Shown one piece after another: positions 1 to 11,900 of a DNA stretch of 64,000 nucleotides (its first letter is position 1; each line of letters begins with the position of its first letter). Under the pieces are notes generated by a model. That model did no database searches, was not told the DNA's origin, and saw nothing but the letters and a program-made list of their open reading frames with translations. Position numbers and translations under genes: made by a program. Origin of the DNA: Guillardia theta CCMP2712 (Eukaryota > Cryptophyceae > Pyrenomonadales > Geminigeraceae); assembly GCF_000315625.1 (NCBI RefSeq), contig NW_005434594.1:296216-360215 (forward strand). The letters run 5' to 3'.

Positions 1-1016
1 ACATGAGTTGCATTCAGGTCCTTGGAGCTTTAGACTACGTTGTTGATCATACATGCACGAAGAACTCGTGTAAGAGAAAGAGAGATGCACGATTTTCTAT
101 TTACACCCACAACAACACAACATGATTCAACAACACAACATAAAGACGGAAAAGAACTGAACTGCTTACAATCAGAAATAAGACTAGGTGCAGGGGCCGA
201 GACGTAAAGATCATTCAAAACTTCTGCTCCCATCTCCTGAGGATCAAAACTTAAATTGGCACATGCTTCCATGCGTTGCTCCTGGGTAGCCTCCTTGCTT
301 CACTCAAGTTTTGTAGTTACCATGTGATGTTGGACCTCGACGGTACACATGACATTGATATCCTTGTTCCTGGTCTTGCCATCCAGAAGAGAGTCCTTCC
401 TGATCTGTGCTCTTCAGTGTCTCTACAGCGTAAGATAACGCATGATAGACGGCCGTCCATCGTAGCATATCGGTGAGCATCGAGTCCAATCTGATTAGAG
501 TGTTGGAACGGATGATTGGTCCTTGGCAGCAGCCTGACTCATCACAGGCTCAGCTTCGGTGGTTGCCAGTAACTGGCAGTCAAGATTGAAACCGACCAGG
601 CGATCGCGGGCCCGGCAGGTAACTCGACTGTCCCACTGTTCCATGACTTCTCAACTTCAAGACGAGCAATGTAAACGTTGTGCAATGCTGCGGAGATACT
701 TCTGCGCTCTTGTAGCAGTTTCTGAATGGGGCGATGAACACTACCCCCTGTGTCCCTCCTGGAGCCCTTTGCTACGATGGCGCGGAAAGGTTTAGAATTG
801 ATCAGACATTTGTATCCGGCATTTCCAACAGCAGAGCACGACGTGCTATGGCATAGAGTACTATTCTCGACATCGATGGTAAACTTATCCTTCTTGTTCA
901 TCTGGCCCCTCTTCACGATGACAGTATCCTTTAGACATCACAACGTGAAAGACGATCACGGAGAAGAGAACAATGATGCTTACGGGCATGTAGAACATGT
1001 GCAGCTCATGATATGA
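1..1016 (-). CDS. Probable multi-exon gene, unknown product (partial)
   Basis: On the minus strand several stretches read like exons bounded by plausible splice sites. One (about 330-425) encodes QIRKDSLLDGK.. and ends at HHM before GTAACT. The next (about 160-270) starts after a CCAG acceptor, encodes EQRMEACANL.. and ends near SLISD before GTAAGC. Further upstream (about 895-1010) a hydrophobic stretch (PVSIIVLFSVIVFHVVMSKG) could be a membrane helix, but it also contains a GTAAGC donor. An open frame at 542-916 may belong to the same gene. I could not join these exons in phase and recognise no family. The gene probably runs off the left edge. The orientation is more credible than any single exon. 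Confidence 0.3.
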
Positions 1017-1357
1017 CCTTTCTCGCCATGCAAGTGTTTAGACGAGGAATCTTTTATTTGTTTGTTGTAATGCTTCAGGCATCTTGTACATTGTTGTCGT
1101 GTGAAGAAGTGCATTCCCTACAACATCTTGACATGGTCATCTGGAAGTTCTTTGTTATATGATTCTGAACTATCTGATATGAATCCCACTCTTCTTCAGA
1201 ACGCCAGAAGCAGGAAGGCTCGTTCTCCATTGGAATGGTGATTGGGCTTGCATGACTCTCATATCCTTTCTCACATCTGTCCGCTCTCTGAACGAGGCCA
1301 GGTAGTGAAGTTTCAGACCCTGGAGGATCGTTGGAAAGGGAGTAGAGTTTCCGGACC

Positions 1358-1516
1358 CTCTGGAACGATGACAATTCGTCAGGTGGTGCTATCCCCCAAA
1401 AGACCGCATCCTCTGGAACGATGACAATTCGTCAGGTGGTGCTATCCCCCAAAAGACCGCATCCTCTGGAACGATGACAATTCGTCAGGTGGTGCTATCC
1501 CCAAAAGACCGCATCC
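1358..1516. repeat. 53-bp tandem repeat, three copies
   Basis: A 53-base unit beginning CTCTGGAACGATGACAATTC occurs three times head to tail, at 1358, 1411 and 1464. Copies 1 and 2 are identical. Copy 3 has lost one C in a run of five and diverges after about 52 bases. It lies between the unresolved minus-strand gene and the sirtuin gene. A minus-strand open frame (1075-1374) enters the first copy, so the array could touch an exon or promoter; nothing seen decides this. Confidence 0.9.
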
Positions 1517-1627
1517 TCGCTCAACAAGCTCTGTCGCCATATCGTCGGGCGTGTCGAGCAGATCCCGTTTTAAAACTGTTTTAAAGTATAGTAAACATTT
1601 TACAGTATCGTGACCTGCGAGATCGGC

Positions 1628-3405
1628 ATGGGACCTCCTTCCATGGCTGCAGCGGCGCTGCTAGCGGGGAGGAGAGTATGCGCGTTGATAGGAGCCGGTC
1701 TGAGCGTGTCCTCGGGTATCCCCGACTTCAGATCACCAGGAGGGATGTACGACACGCTGAGACCCGAGCTCTTGACAGCCTCAGAGTTGGAGAGGAGGGC
1801 GATGCGGGCGGATCCGACGGCTGTAGTGAGCTGGGAGATCTTCTCAAGGAACCAGTTGCCGTACCTGGAGCTGAGAAGACCGTTCATGCTGGGTGTGCTG
1901 GACAAAGAGGAGAAAGGGAAAGACACGTACAAACCCACGCTGGGGCATTTTTTCTTTAGGGTGTGTCATGACAAAGGGCTATTGAAGAGGCTCTACACGC
2001 AGAACATAGACGGGCTTGATTACAAGACAGGCATCCCGAATGACAAGATCATCTCCGTGCATGGATCTTTGGGGAGGGTTGAGTGTGAAGGTTGTAAGAC
2101 TCCTTACCCTTCGGAGAAGTTTTGCTCGGAAGTGCGAGAAAAGATCAAGGACATATACAACATCGACGAGCATGCGCCAAAAGAGTCCAGGCCGATCGAA
2201 TGCTTGAGTTGCGGGAAGCCTCTTGTCAAGCCAGCTACTGTGCTCTACGGTCGAAACCTTCCTCCGGAGTTCTGGGAAAGGAAAGACGAGGATATGCAGG
2301 ACCTCGATGTCTTGATTGTAGCAGGAACCAGTCTTGCGGTAAGTGGAGGAAGAGACAAACCTGCTCGAATCCTCTGATTGAAGACTGTGCGCGAGCAGGT
2401 ACAGCCAGCTGCATCGTTGGTGACGTTGACGAATAAGGTATCTCTTGCACGCATTTCTCCTTCCCCTGACATGCTGACCTTCACAGAGATCTGCTCGTAT
2501 CGTAGTGAACAAAGAGGAGGTAGAACGGAACTTTCCTGTGTAGTGCAAGGAGGAGGAGGAGGAGGAGGAGGAGGAGGAGGAGGAGGAGGAGGAGGAGGAG
2601 GAGGTGGGGAGGAGGAGTGGGGAGGAGGAGGTANNNNNNNNNNNNNNNNNNNNNNNNNNNNNNNNNNNNNNNNNNNNNNNNNNNNNNNNNNNNNNNNNNN
2701 NNNNNNNNNNNNNNNNNNNNNNNNNNNNNNNNNNNNNNNNNNNNNNNNNNNNNNNNNNNNNNNNNNNNNNNNNNNNNNNNNNNNNNNNNNNNNNNNNNNN
2801 NNNNNNNNNNNNNNNNNNNNNNNNNNNNNNNNNNNNNNNNNNNNNNNNNNNNNNNNNNNNNNNNNNNNNNNNNNNNNNNNNNNNNNNNNNNNNNNNNNNN
2901 NNNNNNNNNNNNNNNNNNNNNNNNNNNNNNNNNNNNNNNNNNNNNNNNNNNNNNNNNNNNNNNNNNNNNNNNNNNNNNNNNNNNNNNNNNNNNNNNNNNN
3001 NNNNNNNNNNNNNNNNNNNNNNNNNNNNNNNNNNNNNNNNNNNNNNNNNNNNNNNNNNNNNNNNNNNNNNNNNNNNNGGTTGGGAGAGCCCTGGGACTGA
3101 ACTACGAAAAGAATGACAGAGACTTCTTCCTTCAAGAAGAGACTGACAGAGTCTTTCTCGTGAGTGCGAATTCACTGTCAGTCATCCCGCCTCCTCCTCC
3201 CAAAGCCTCCTCCTCCTCCTCCTCCTCCTCCTCCTCCTCCTCCTCCTTCTCCTTCTCCTCCTTCTCCTCCTCCTCCCTCCCAGGCGCACTTACGATGATC
3301 GCAAACGCGCAGGATCTGGCGGATCAGTTGAATTGGAAGGAGGACCTCAAGAAGTACGCCAACCTCATGGCAGATTCCAGTGCTGCTCTTCTGTTGAGTT
3401 CTTGA
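1628..3405 (+). CDS. SIRT2-like NAD-dependent protein deacetylase (class I sirtuin), interrupted by an assembly gap
   Basis: Sirtuins remove acyl groups from lysine using NAD. Exon 1 (1628-2338) carries the Rossmann-fold signature GAGLSVSSGIPDFRS, the NAD motif TQNIDGLD, the catalytic His in ISVHGSL and a zinc site made of CEGC and CLSCGKP. Exon 2 (2399-2437) completes the GTSLAV/QPAASLV motif and exon 3 (2487-2537) gives ARIVVNKEEVERNFP. The following intron contains (GGA)n and then the gap. After the gap, 3078-3159 and 3313-3405 encode the C-terminal helix region (DLADQLNWKEDL), which resembles the end of SIRT2. Junction phases agree. The first ATG (MGPPSMAAAA) was chosen; the frame opens earlier only with a GTG. 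There is no clear presequence, so a cytosolic or nuclear location is likely. Confidence 0.9.
2634..3077. other. Assembly gap inside a sirtuin intron or exon
   Basis: A run of N. It is entered from a (GGA)n tract, so the repeat probably broke the assembly. One or more sirtuin exons may be hidden here. Confidence 1.
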
Positions 3406-4583
3406 CCGTCACTTGAACCCTCCCTGTTCAAGTCTTCCACCCCTCTGTGATCGGATCGTACCCAGTGTCGGGGCCTCGGAGCGGCCGGGCCAATGAATGT
3501 ACTCTACTGATTGTACTCTAAGGCTGATTATCCGATAGTATCAATCATTCGATGCGGCGATGCCATCATCATCACGGCGGCTGCATGACTCCCAGGCTGG
3601 ACATTCGCGAGAGCCATCCGAATGCCGGTCACCGGGTTTTGCCAGGGCGGCCGCACTGCACACTAGCTGACTGAGCCGGCGGCACTCAGTGACTGGCCTG
3701 AGCCGCGCCCCGGCGGCGCACGGTGCCGCGCTGCTGCACCGTGACAGGCCGCGCTGCCTGGCTCCGAGTGCCGTTCACACGTGACTCGGCGGTGGCACTG
3801 GGCAACTTCCTGGCAAGACGGCGGCGCCCGGGCCGCGGCCCGGCGGCCCTGAGCGGCCGCCGGGCCGCCCTGGCAGTGGGCCGGCCCGGCCCGGGGTCCC
3901 GGGCCCCCGGCGGCCGGGCGCGGCGCACCCGCCGGGCCGGCGACCGTAGGCTCGTGACTCGGACGGTGCGGCCCGGCCAGTACGCCGACTCGCCGTTGGA
4001 GCCCGGGCCGGGCGGCCAGTCCGAGGCACTGCCAGTCCGAGGCACTGAGTCACTCGACAGTCCGTCCGATCCGGGTTCCGGCGGCCCCCGACGGTCCCGT
4101 CAGGTCAAAGTTTCGAACTCGGAACGGGAATTTCCCGAACAAAGTTGGGGAACTTTCACGAGCAAAAGTTTTAAAAGTTCAGACTTAGTAGAGGGGCCGC
4201 GGGCGGCCATGGCGGGAACGAGTCACGAGACAGGGAAAGGGAGAGGAAGGAGAGGCAGGGAGGAGAAGAGGATGCTAGCAGATGATGATGCTTCAAGATA
4301 GAGCCAGTGAATGAGCCAACGATACCTTGATCCACGATATCATTGGTTTGCAAAACTGAGCGAATAAGGGCAGTGGAGGTTGGGATAGACTGTGAGATCG
4401 AACCCTGTTCCCTGCCGAGCATTGCTCTTGAACTTTCCAGGGGACACGAGTATTCACCAACCTTTCAACCGTCTCCATCCTCTCCCATCCTACCTGGTTG
4501 TAATCTTTTCCTTCTCTTGGCCGGGGATTCCAAGAGGCCCCGGCAGACGCATTTTTCACATCGACACCGAGCCGTCGTTGGTC
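3406..4583. other. Intergenic spacer with GC island (about 3470-4110)
   Basis: About 640 bases are dominated by GGCC, CCGG, GGGCCC, GTGACTC and CAGTCACT-like words. Open frames here (for example 3723-4301) have Arg/Gly/Pro/Ala-only composition and look like by-products of GC content. About 4110-4580 holds purine-rich sequence and the 5' leader of the DGD synthase gene. No gene was seen. Confidence 0.7.
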
Positions 4584-5038
4584 ATGGTCTCGAAACACGT
4601 AAGACAGTTCGCAGCTTCATCTTTCCTCCTCTTCTTGTTGCTTCTCAGTTTCCATGTTGATCTAAGTGCGGCTATCAAGCCGCTGGAGCCATCTTCTGTA
4701 CCCACCTTCGCCGAGCTCTCGGATCTGAGGGGGAGAAGTCGATACATCGCTGTCTTCACAACTGCGAGCATGCCATGGATGACAGGAACGGCGATCAACC
4801 CGCTCCTACGAGCCGTCTACTTGGAGATGAGGAAGGAGCAGCACTCAGTCACTCTCTGTCTCCCCTGGGTCTCTCTCGAGCAGCAGCCCTATATCTTCGG
4901 CAACTTGAGGTTCAAGAGCCCGTCCGAGCAGGCGGAATGGATCAGGTGAAACTCCTTCCTCCTCCTGCATTTGTGCGCTCCTGACCTCCTCGTCCTCCTC
5001 GTCCTCCCCGTCCTCCCCGTCCGCTTCCCCGTCCTCGT

Positions 5039-5081
<43 letters not shown>

Positions 5082-6012
5082 CCTGTGTTGCTTACCTGCT
5101 GCTGCAGAGATTGGGTCAAGAAGAACCTGGGAAGGCCAACTTCCATCAAGCTTGTCTTCTACGAGGGCCACTACGTGCCCATCTACGGCAGCATCTTCGC
5201 CTTAGGAGACATCACAGAGATCATACCTGAGAGCGAGCGAGACGTTGTTATCCTGGAGGAGCCGGAGCACCTTACGTGGTACCACATGGGCAACGACTGG
5301 ACCAAGGTGTTCAACTTCGTGGTTGGGGTTGTACATACCAACTACATCAACTACGCTATCAACGACCACCAGGTCCCTCCTCCGTTGAGGCTGGCAAGGG
5401 CCGCTGTGCTCGGGCTGGCCACAGCCATGTGCACGCGCGCGTATTGCCATCGGATCATCAAACTGTCAGACGCCGTGCAGAAGTTCCCTCACTCCATCAC
5501 ATGCAACATCCACGGGGTGAGGAGCAACTTCATCGACATCGGAGTGAGCAAGATGAGCCCGTCCATCTTCGGCTCGTCAAGATTCTCCAAGGGAGCGTAC
5601 TTTATCGGCAAGATGCTCTGGTCCAAAGGGTACCGCCAGCTGTTCGTGAACCTCAAGGAGTACAGGAGGAAGACCGGGGAGAACCTGCACGTTGACATCT
5701 TCGGCAGCGGGCCGGACGAGGAGCTGATCAAGAAGGAAGTGAAGCAGGAGGGGCTCGACTGGACTTTCCATGGCGCTTGCGATCATGCCAACAGTCGCAT
5801 CCATGACTTCAAGGTCATGATCAACCCAAGCCTGAGCGACGTCGTCTGCACGACCACGGCCGAGGCGCTTGCGATGGGGAAGTTTGTGGTGTGTGCCGAC
5901 CATCCTTCCAACGAATTCTTCAAGACTTTCCGCAACTGGTGCGTGAGTGGGAGAGATGCTTGGGCTGGTGGAGAAGGTTATTGAAGAAGGAGATGTTGAA
6001 GAAGGAAAGAGG

Positions 6013-6055
<43 letters not shown>

Positions 6056-7386
6056 GAGGAGGAGGAGGAGGAGGAGGAGGAGGAGGAGGAGCTGGTTGTG
6101 GTTGAGGAGGAGCAGGAGCAGGAGCGGGAGCAGGAGCAGGAGCAGGAGCTGGTGGTGGTTGAGGAGGAGGAGGAGGAGAAGGGGTTGCTGGTACCGGTGC
6201 TGGAGGAGAGGAAGGATTGAGAAGGTTCTTCTGCTGTGGCTGTCTGGTTACTCCCTTTCTCCCCAGCTTTGTTTACAGCACCGCCAAGGAATTCAAGCTC
6301 TGCATTCAGCACGCCATGGCAGCGGGTGAGCCGATCTCTTGAGGAGAGGACAAGAGGCAGACAGGAGGACGAGGAGTGGTTAGGGAGGGAGAGGAGGAGA
6401 GGGGAGGGAAAGGGAAGGGAGGAGAGGAAAGGCGAGGAAAGGAGAGGACAGGGGGGAGCGATAAGGGGAGATAAGGGAGGAATGAGACTGGAATTTAGGG
6501 GAGACTGGTACGGGAGGGATAGAGGAGGAGAGGGTTGAGTTTGATCAAGACTACTTCTGCTCTCCTCCGCTCATTTCCACTGCAGACCCAGCCCCGCTCA
6601 CCGAGAACGACAGATATCGGCTATCATGGGAGGCAGCAACAGGTACTTGGCTGAACTCCCTCCTGCCTCCTTCCCCCTCCCATCCCCCCTCCTATTCAAT
6701 CTCCCCTTCTGCTTCTACAACCGCTTCCCAACTCTGCTCGCCTCTCTCCTCCTCTCTTATTCTCCTCTCTTATTCTCCTCTCCTCCCCTCCCCACGTTCA
6801 CTTCCCTCCTCCCTCCCCTTATGTCCCTCACCTTCACACCACAGAGCGTCTCTACGACGCAGCCTACACAGGGAGCAGGAGGAGCAGGAAGCTCAAGGTC
6901 GGGCGGGGAGGAAGAGGAGGGGAGGAGGAGCTGACACTGCTCTAGTTCGACCGGATCCTTGCGAGGACCCACAAGAAGATGGCGTCATGGGACATCATGC
7001 GCAACTGGCTGCCTGCCTCTTCCTCCGAGCCAGGAAAGCCCCTTGGGTAAGGCCTCGACCCCACATCCTCTCGTACCTCCCCCCGCTCCTCGCTCCTCTG
7101 CTCCGCTCTCCTTCCTTCCTCTTCCTTATCCTCTCACTTCTCCCCCTTCCTCTTGCTTCTCCCTCCCTCCTCCCTCCTCCCTCCTCCCTCCTCCCTCCTC
7201 CCCCTCCCCCCTCCTTTTGATCTTTTCCTTTCACCTTTCTTCTCCTGTCTACAAGGAGCCTCTCACAGACTGCTTCTCAGGCAGAAGTGGGAGTTTGGTA
7301 GGACAGGCAACGTCAAGGGCAGGATTCTTCTCGGCAGCTCGTTCCTCGCTGTTGCCCTCCTCTCTTTCTTCAATAAGGAGAGTTGA
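4584..7386 (+). CDS. Digalactosyldiacylglycerol synthase (DGD family glycosyltransferase)
   Basis: DGD synthase transfers galactose from UDP-galactose to MGDG to make DGDG, the bilayer galactolipid of plastid membranes. Seven exons are frame-consistent (4584-4945, 5108-5938, 6267-6325, 6586-6642, 6845-6897, 6946-7046, 7269-7386) and give 526 residues. The N-terminus has a hydrophobic signal (SSFLLFLLLLSF), as expected for entry into a complex plastid through the ER. Family landmarks include FTTASMPWMTGTA, the GT-B domain (VDIFGSGPDEELI), the donor-site segment TTTAEALAMGKFVVCADHPS and SWEAAT. The C-terminus has a hydrophobic stretch (LLGSSFLAVALLSFF) that could anchor it in a membrane. Introns carry (TGCC)n, (GATA)n and (GGA)n. 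I cannot say whether it is closer to DGD1 or DGD2. Confidence 0.92.
5041..5080. repeat. (TGCC)n tetranucleotide repeat in DGD intron 1
   Basis: About ten CCTG/TGCC units lie between the donor at 4946 and the acceptor at 5107. Confidence 0.9.
6014..6055. repeat. (GATA)n tetranucleotide repeat in DGD intron 2
   Basis: About ten GATA units are followed directly by (GGA)n and imperfect GGAGCA hexamers to about 6180. All of it lies within one intron. Confidence 0.9.
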
Positions 7387-7618
7387 AAATCTCCTTCCCC
7401 TTCCCCTCCTCCTCCTCCTCCCCCCTCCCCCCCCCTCGCCCCTTCAAGTTCACCTGTAGCTGCTCCTACGTATTGTTTTATTCGTTCTGGCAAAGAGAAA
7501 CAGTTCCAAATCTTCCTCCCCCCTCCCCAACTCCTCTGCATCCTTCCCTTCCCCCTCTCCCTCTCTCCCTCGTCCCCCTCCCTCCCTCCCTCCCTGGTTC
7601 CCCCCCTCCTGATCTCCC
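7387..7618. other. Short convergent spacer, pyrimidine-rich
   Basis: The 230 bases between the DGD and armadillo genes are almost pure C/T runs on the plus strand. No gene was seen. Confidence 0.6.
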
Positions 7619-8604
7619 TCACTTCCCCAGCTGGGACAGAATCGCCTGGCATTCCCTTGCCTTGCTCATGACCTCCTCGCTCTTGGCGTGCTGGTCCATC
7701 ACAGCCTTCACCAGCTCTTCTCCTCCTCCCCTCCGGATCTCCTCCCCGCAGTCGCGGCTGCCGGCCATCGCGCTGAGCAGGACGCAGCCCTTGAGCATCA
7801 CCGCGCTACTCTTGATGTGCACCCTCATGGTCTTGAGCACCAGCTCGATCACTCCGTTCCTCTTCATCTTCCCTCTGTTGTCCGCATGCAGCGCCAGGTT
7901 CCCCAGCGTCCACAGAGCATGCAGCGCCATGCGCGTGTTGCCGGGCGCAGCCTTGACGCTGCGCACGACCACGTCGATGGCGCCTGCCTGAGCAACCTGC
8001 TGGGCCCTGGCTGCGCTGTCGAGGCAGAGGTTGGACAGGAGGCGGCACCCGGTCTCCTGCACGCGGGGAAGGGAGGGGTGCTTCTTCATGGCGGAGATGA
8101 CGATGTCAGCCGCGTCCTCCTGGAGGATCTTGGAGCGGAAGGACGGGCGGACGGAGAGGTTGACGAGGGCCCAGCACGCGTTGCAGAAGACTTGAACGTC
8201 CGTGCCATGGCGCTTGATCGCCTCTAGCAGCACCGACACGCCTCCCTCCTCCGCTATCTTCTTGTCGTGCTCCTCGCAGCTCGCCAGGTTCCACAGGGTA
8301 CCGCTCCCCTCCCTCTGGACCGCCACGACCCCCTTGTGCTTCCTCATGGCCTCGGCAACGGCTCGGATCGCTCCGAGCTTCACCATCTCCTCCTTCTTCT
8401 CCGGGTTGGACGACAAGCTCTGCAAGATTCCGCATGCCAGCCACTGTACCCTGGCGCTCATGACGTTCTCATGCATGGTGGAGATGACGGCGCGGGGGTC
8501 AGAGCGTATGTATGACCAGAGGACGCTGCCGAAGGGCCCGCTGAGCATGTAGCAGATGAAGACAGCCAAGGAGGCTCTTCCTCCAACGGCTCCTCGCGCC
8601 TGCA
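7619..8604 (-). CDS. Armadillo-repeat protein
   Basis: The frame encodes about four to five ARM repeats of roughly 42 residues, for example VQWLACGILQSLSSNPEKKE, SGTLWNLASCEEHDKKIAEE and ALWTLGNLALHADNRGKMKR. ARM repeats form an alpha-solenoid that binds partner proteins. No other domain is visible, so the partner and role are unknown. Start choice is uncertain. The frame stays open to 8914, but beyond about 8600 it runs antisense to the PH-domain gene and is not credible. ATG codons at 8604, 8548 and about 8490 are candidates; the 8604 start gives a hydrophobic beginning (ASLAVFICYML). It lies head-to-head with, and possibly overlaps, the PH/Sfi1-like gene. Confidence 0.75.
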
Positions 8605-11360
8605 TAGCGACGAGGACAAGTTCGTTCTTAGCGCTTACCTCTGCGCAGACCCACCGGAGCTCAAGACGCACCAGGTGGTCGGCCAGCTGGACTTCGATAG
8701 CCTCCAGCTCCTCTCCATGGGGTCCAGCATGCAGCTCGTTGCCGGCCAGTCGTGCGCGTCCCCTGCGGCAAGAGGAAGGGAGTCTCTCGTCAGGGGCTCC
8801 CGCTCGCCTTCGTCTCGAACTTTCTTCATCGTGGCTGACGACGAGCAGAGGAAGCGATGGATGCTGGAGATCGTGCTGCAGGTGGACTCGAAGCTGAAGA
8901 GCAAGAGATCGCAAGCTCTTGCTCAGCGATGCTCGTCTCTGGAGTCCGAGCTTGAGAGAATAGCAGGACAGGCACAGCAGCTCCTGTCACACTACCTAGA
9001 GCTGAAGCGAAGTTACGACTCGGTTTCGGAGCAGCTGTTGAGACGGGATGAGGAAGTGAAGAGGAGGAGCGAGGAGGACGGAGCGTCGTTGAGATGCTTG
9101 CAAGACAGAGTCGGGCTTGCAGAAGGCATGATCACCAAGACAAGACAGAAGCTGCTGTTGAAGACGTTGAGGTGTGAAATCGAATCCGAGCAGAATAAAC
9201 ACATCTTGGCACGGATTGCTGTGGAGGCATTCTTCATGAATGCCCAACATGCGAGATGTGAGAGGCATGCTATGATAATATACAGGAAGAGATCAGCAAT
9301 CAACTCTCTCAGAGGGTCGTTCGGTGTTTGGAGGACGCTGAGTTCTTCCTCCTCCCGCCTGCGGAGATTCTTGATAAGGGAGAGGAGAAGCTTGCTGAAC
9401 GACAAGTTTGAATGCTGGAAATCTCTTGTGCCGGGCAGAGGCAAATCATTATGCCGTTATGCACTTGTCAGGTGTATTATGTCCAAGGCGATGGAAAGAA
9501 GAAGCCGGAGAGAGAAATTCATTGCTCTTTGCAGTCTTCGCAAACTTGTGCATATTAGAGGGCTCGAGAGACACAGAGAGATTTTGTTTGATGTAAGAAT
9601 GGTAAGGAGGAGGAGGAAAACTTTCTGGGGTCGCTGGTTACGTAGGGTGGAGCAGACCAAGTTTCTTGGGAGGGCGGCAAGGCAACGGCGATGGGAACTT
9701 GTTTCCTCTGCTACGAGGTCGTGGCGAGGTGTTTGCGGCAGTTCGAACTTGATCGACAAAGTTGGCATGCTGGCAGTCAGGCGGACGAGACGTCAGTTGC
9801 TCTCTTGGATCATCATCAACCTCCGCCGCCATGCTCACTGTCGTGCAAGAGCAAGGGACGCCTCCACCAGGTGCAGGAGCAGGAAGAGGGCGAAATTTCT
9901 GTCGTACTGGAAGGATTGCCTCCGTTCACAGCAGGAGCAAGCGCAGAGCTCAGATCGTCTTCTCCGCATGAGGGAGCGGCAGGTAGCAAGAGACTGTCGC
10001 CACCTTCACCTCGCAGCCTGGAGGGGGGCCACGAGCCTGAATAGACGCAGCAAATTCCTCCTCCTCAACGCTCGCCGGGTTGCCTCAAGAAATCTCCTCC
10101 TCCTCTGGCGCTCGCGTGTTGACGTCAAGCTCGTCCTTGGTCGTCGATTCTTCAGTCTCACAAGCAGATCTGAACATGCGAGCAAGGCGACGGTGATGGC
10201 GGCGTGGAGGAGCGTGCGATCAGGTGCTGCGCTGCTTCGCTCTCCTGTGCTTCCTTTCCCTTTCCCACCACGATCTCCTCCTACACCACCAACACAACTC
10301 CTCCTCCTCCTCCTCCTCCTCCTCCTCCTCCTCCTCCTCCTCCTCCTCCTCCTCCTCCTCCTCCTCCTCCTCCTCATTGACCTTCGGACGAATCCACAGA
10401 TCGTCAGAGGTTGAAGCGAGCTAGTCGCGTCGTCTCCTCCTCCTCCCTCCTTCTGCTTCTCCGCCGTTGCTTCATCCCCTGGCTGCTTCATACTCGCCGC
10501 CTTGCCGTTGCCCGGCATCTCCAACAGCAGGTGAGACGGTCGAGGGATGGGGAGGAGGGTGAGAAGGACGAGCAGGAGCGCGTCCACCTACTTGCTCGCT
10601 GCGTGCTGGGGATGAAGGAGGCGGCGAAGAAGGGGAAGGAGGTACTAGATGCCCAGCACCTGCCATGATTCTCAAGATGCTCGACAGGTTTGCGAGGAGG
10701 CTGAGGGGAGGAGGAGAGGAGGACAAGTGCGGAGGAGCTGTTCAAGAACGTTTCTGCTCCTGTGGAAGGAACTTCAATCTCAAACCTTTGCTCGCATGCA
10801 GCAAGTGGACATTAAGGTGCCAACAAACATTACTTCTCCTGTACTTCCCCTTCCTACTATCACCCCTACCGCTCAGCATCTGCCCCTCTCCTCCAACCTT
10901 CTCCCCTCCTCGTCTTCCTCCCTCCTCTCCTCGGCCTCTTTCCTTCTCTACCCTCCACTTCCTCCCTCCTCTGGCCCCTTCTCTCCATCATCCCAAACCC
11001 AGGCCCCATTCCCCTTGCTGTCTCCCCTCCTCTCCCTCCATACCTTGACGAGCCGGAGCAGCCGCTTGCTAGAGCCTATGGAGCATGGAAGCGACGGACG
11101 TGCCGGCAGGGAGGTCGGAGCTTCTCCTCCTCCTCTCCTTCTCTGAACGACTCGCAGCATCGCGCGCGACCCTTGTAAGGGCGCAGGAGCGTCAGGTGCG
11201 GATGTTTACCAGGTGGACTTGCAGGACGTTGTTGAGCGCGTGGAAGAAAGAGGAGAGGGAGAGGAAGAGATCGAGGCAGCTGGAGAAGACATTCAGGACT
11301 CGTTCTGCTCGTCGTTTCCTCGTATCCTCGTTCCACGTCTGGGTTCAGACAAGTTTGTGA
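8516..11360 (+). CDS. PH-domain protein with Sfi1-like (centrin-binding) tryptophan repeats
   Basis: The 5' part encodes the second half of a pleckstrin-homology fold (DKFVLSAYL.., then FFIVADDEQRKRWMLEIV). A coiled coil follows, then a long basic helix-rich region with about ten W-centred repeats spaced roughly 25-35 residues: GVWRTL, ECWKSL, GRWLRR, RSWRGV, LSWIII, SYWKDC, AAWRGA, LLWRSR, AAWRSV and later FLLLWKEL and LSAWKKE. This matches Sfi1-type repeats that bind centrin at centrosomes or basal bodies. Exon 1 ends near 10221; a (CTC)n intron follows and the next exon starts at 10400 in phase. Later exons end at a stop at 11360. The frame opens at 8516 without an in-frame ATG before about 8700, so the true start and the first half of the PH domain are missing or in an unseen exon. 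Confidence 0.65.
10301..10376. repeat. (CTC)n microsatellite in an intron of the Sfi1-like gene
   Basis: About 25 uninterrupted CTC units between two exons whose phases match. Long leucine or arginine runs read across it are artefacts. Confidence 0.95.
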
Positions 11361-11900
11361 GATTCTATGGGCGGACCTCTGTTTCATTATCCTCTCCCCA
11401 TCGCTCTTTTTCCCCTTCCTCCTCCCTTCCACTTCTCCTCCTCGTCTCTTCCTCGTGCTGTTTTCCTTCTCCTTCTCCTTTCTGCTAGAGTTCCAGCCTC
11501 GAATGATTTATTCAGCCTCTCGTATGCCAGTCCCTTTCTTCTATCAGCCTCCTCTTCCTTCGACTCTTCCTCTACTTACCCCCTTCCCCCTTCTTCCCTC
11601 TCCCCATTCCATGCGCTTTAACAGCCTATGGCACATCTGGCTGACTGTAATTGTTGTAACTTGGTAACTGTGACTAGTCACTGTAGAATGAACTGTAATA
11701 AACGTACTACTCTCAACTTGACTAACCGTTGAACCGTCTTGCCAGGCTCGGTCAGAAACCCAGGCCGGGCCTCCGGCGCCCAGCGTATGAAGGCTCGGAT
11801 GGTCCATTGACTCGCCACTGGGCCGACGCAGTCGGACCCCGAAGAGTTGAGTAAACTTTTTCTAGGCTTTGACTTTTTTTTCAATCGTTCTCTATCCGAC
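11361..11900. other. Intergenic spacer
   Basis: Pyrimidine-rich to about 11600, then AT-richer sequence, a very short GC-island-like patch (about 11740-11840) and a T-rich leader before the next ATG. No gene was seen. Confidence 0.6.

Noticed and set aside
1610-1627. Upstream start of the sirtuin
   Set aside because: The frame opens with GTG; the first ATG is at 1628 and eukaryotic starts are normally ATG.
3723-4301. Long plus-strand frame of 192 codons in a GC island
   Set aside because: Composition is almost only Arg, Gly, Pro and Ala, there is no domain, and similar frames appear on both strands of every GC island.
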